NCBI GenBank assembly: GCA_025351525.1
Contig: JANXVV010000171.1
Location: forward strand, 1-5,926
Length of the DNA: 5,926 bases
Direction of reading: 5' to 3'
Source of the DNA: Humisphaera sp.
GTDB taxonomy: Bacteria > Planctomycetota > Phycisphaerae > Tepidisphaerales > Tepidisphaeraceae
The translations under genes and the position numbers were made by a program. How positions within the stretch are numbered: position 1 is the stretch's first letter; each line of letters begins with the position of its first letter. The notes below the pieces were generated by a model. The model was not told the origin of the DNA, ran no database searches, and saw only the letters and a program-made list of their open reading frames with translations. Below are positions 5,216 to 5,926 of the stretch, one piece after another.

Positions 5216-5821
5216 ATGCGCGATGCCGAGCTTCCCCTGCGATATACGACACCCCCCGAGTGGGCCGTTGCCGTTTTGACTGAGCCGCTGGCGCTGTTGA
5301 ACGATCACGCCCATCTTGAGAAAAAGGCGGCGAGCAACGCGCTGGAGTTGTTGAATCGATGGCCGGAACCCTGCCCGCCGGAAAACTGGGTGACTTCGAT
5401 GACTGCTGTCGCCCGGGATGAAGTGGAGCATCTTTCGGTGGTGACCCGGCTGCTGGCGCGACGCGGAGGAAAGCTCAGTCGTCAGCACGCCAACCCCTAT
5501 GCGAGCGGCTTGCATCAACTCGTTCGCAAAGGTCTTGGGCCGGGTGAACTGATCGATCGGCTGATGATTTCCGCGCTGATCGAAGCGCGCTCCTGCGAAC
5601 GTTTTCAACTTCTCGCCACCGCCTGCCAAGATGCGGAGATGGCCAAGTTGTACAAAGGTTTGTGGGCCAGTGAGCACGGGCATTATCTGTCGTTTTTGCG
5701 GTTGGCAGAGGAGATTCAACCGCCGGAGGTGGTGGCGAAGCGGTGGGATGAGATGCTAAACGATGAGGCCAAGTTGATTCAGCAGCAGGCTCCGGGGCCG
5801 CGAATGCACAGCGGATTGTGA
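5216..5821 (+). CDS. miaE: tRNA-(ms2io6A37)-hydroxylase, MiaE
   Basis: An oxygen-dependent non-haem diiron monooxygenase that hydroxylates the isopentenyl side chain of 2-methylthio-N6-isopentenyladenosine at position 37 of tRNAs reading U-initial codons, the step after MiaA and MiaB. The 201-residue protein has the ferritin-like four-helix ligand pattern: E35 in HLEKKAASNA, E69 and H72 in ARDEVEHL, E123 in LIEARSCERF, and E153 with H156 in SEHGHYLSF. Length and motif spacing are those of the family. The ATG at 5216 is chosen because it begins the usual N-terminus and sits exactly at the predicted transcription start of the extended -10 promoter; there is no SD. The gene is divergent from the phosphatase gene and is followed by an intrinsic terminator at 5864. 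miaA and miaB are not in the window, so pathway completeness cannot be judged. Confidence 0.9.
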   Translation: MRDAELPLRYTTPPEWAVAVLTEPLALLNDHAHLEKKAASNALELLNRWPEPCPPENWVTSMTAVARDEVEHLSVVTRLLARRGGKLSRQHANPYASGLHQLVRKGLGPGELIDRLMISALIEARSCERFQLLATACQDAEMAKLYKGLWASEHGHYLSFLRLAEEIQPPEVVAKRWDEMLNDEAKLIQQQAPGPRMHSGL

Positions 5822-5850
5822 TACGCATTCGCCTCGGAACCTGCACTATT

Positions 5851-5926
5851 CCGGTTAGCCGCGACGCGCAGCGGAGCGCGTTTTTTTAGACAAAAGCGCG
5901 CTCCGCTGCGCGTCGCGGCTAACCGG
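5851..5926. repeat. Perfect 30-bp inverted repeat, reaching the window edge
   Basis: The left arm 5851-5880 (begins CCGGTTAGCCGCGACG) is an exact reverse complement of 5897-5926, around a 16-nt loop (5881-5896) that holds T7. The base before the left arm is known (T5850), but its partner lies past the window, so the arms may be longer. Such long, perfect, GC-rich palindromes between genes suggest a dispersed element of REP or MITE type; that is inference. No coding sequence lies inside. Confidence 0.85.
5864..5887 (+). terminator. Intrinsic terminator of miaE, nested in the long inverted repeat
   Basis: ACGCGC (5864-5869), loop AGCGGA and GCGCGT (5876-5881) form a 6-bp stem running straight into T residues 5881-5887. 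It lies 43 nt after the miaE stop codon. It uses only the left arm of the 30-bp repeat, so this small hairpin can form in the RNA before the right arm is transcribed. The mirror copy in the right arm would give a minus-strand hairpin followed by CTTTTG, a weaker terminator. Confidence 0.7.

Noticed and set aside
5172..5252. Longer phosphatase start at 5252, adding 27 residues
   Set aside because: The extension overlaps the divergent miaE gene and its promoter and does not resemble the family N-terminus.
4545..5279. Long plus-strand open frame (244 codons) opposite the phosphatase gene
   Set aside because: It is antisense to an intact inositol-monophosphatase-family gene and its product is low-complexity Arg/His/Pro-rich sequence with no recognisable domain.
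5168..5719. Long minus-strand open frame (183 codons) opposite miaE
   Set aside because: It lies antisense to a gene with intact diiron ligands, has no protein-like motifs or SD, and is explained by GC-rich codon use.
1..5926. Defence system, prophage or mobile island
   Set aside because: No nuclease, helicase, integrase, transposase, toxin-antitoxin or repeat-spacer structure is present. The coding genes are mostly housekeeping or general metabolic genes.

Overview
This is a GC-rich bacterial window of densely packed, mostly metabolic genes. There are no tRNA or rRNA genes, CRISPR arrays or transposases. The gene mix and the long GC palindromes between genes suggest a free-living bacterium with a Gram-negative type envelope. 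A planctomycete or a relative is my best guess, made from general impression only; no marker here proves it.

Layout, left to right. At 1-29 is the first codons of a minus-strand gene that leaves the window; its N-terminus matches LexA position for position. It has a strong Shine-Dalgarno (SD) and an extended -10 promoter over a short dyad. Diverging from it on the plus strand are an aldo/keto reductase (217-1230) and a secreted alpha/beta hydrolase (1277-2230), probably one transcript. A 32-codon ORF with a near-perfect SD overlaps the start of the reductase. Converging on the hydrolase are two minus-strand genes: a PduO-type cobalamin adenosyltransferase (2623-3168), then a 93-residue single-pass membrane protein (2245-2526), separated by a hairpin-rich 96-nt gap. 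Diverging from the adenosyltransferase is a FolD-family gene (3295-4182). It converges on an inositol-monophosphatase-family gene (4338-5171, minus) across a 155-nt palindrome-rich spacer. Diverging from that is a MiaE-type tRNA hydroxylase (5216-5821), followed by an intrinsic terminator nested in a perfect 30-bp inverted repeat that runs to the window edge.

The genes do not form one pathway. Folate one-carbon metabolism, B12 activation, tRNA modification and phosphatase functions sit side by side as short one- or two-gene units read in alternating directions.

Two observations stand out. First, the FolD-family protein has lost the three classical active-site residues (Lys, Gln and Asp become Gln, His and Glu) and carries Glu in the region that normally reads the NADP 2'-phosphate, so it may not be an ordinary bifunctional FolD. 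Second, promoter-proximal genes (folD-like, miaE, and less clearly the others) lack an SD and have -10 elements only 6-8 nt before the ATG, whereas the second genes of units do have SDs. This is the pattern expected for leaderless transcripts.
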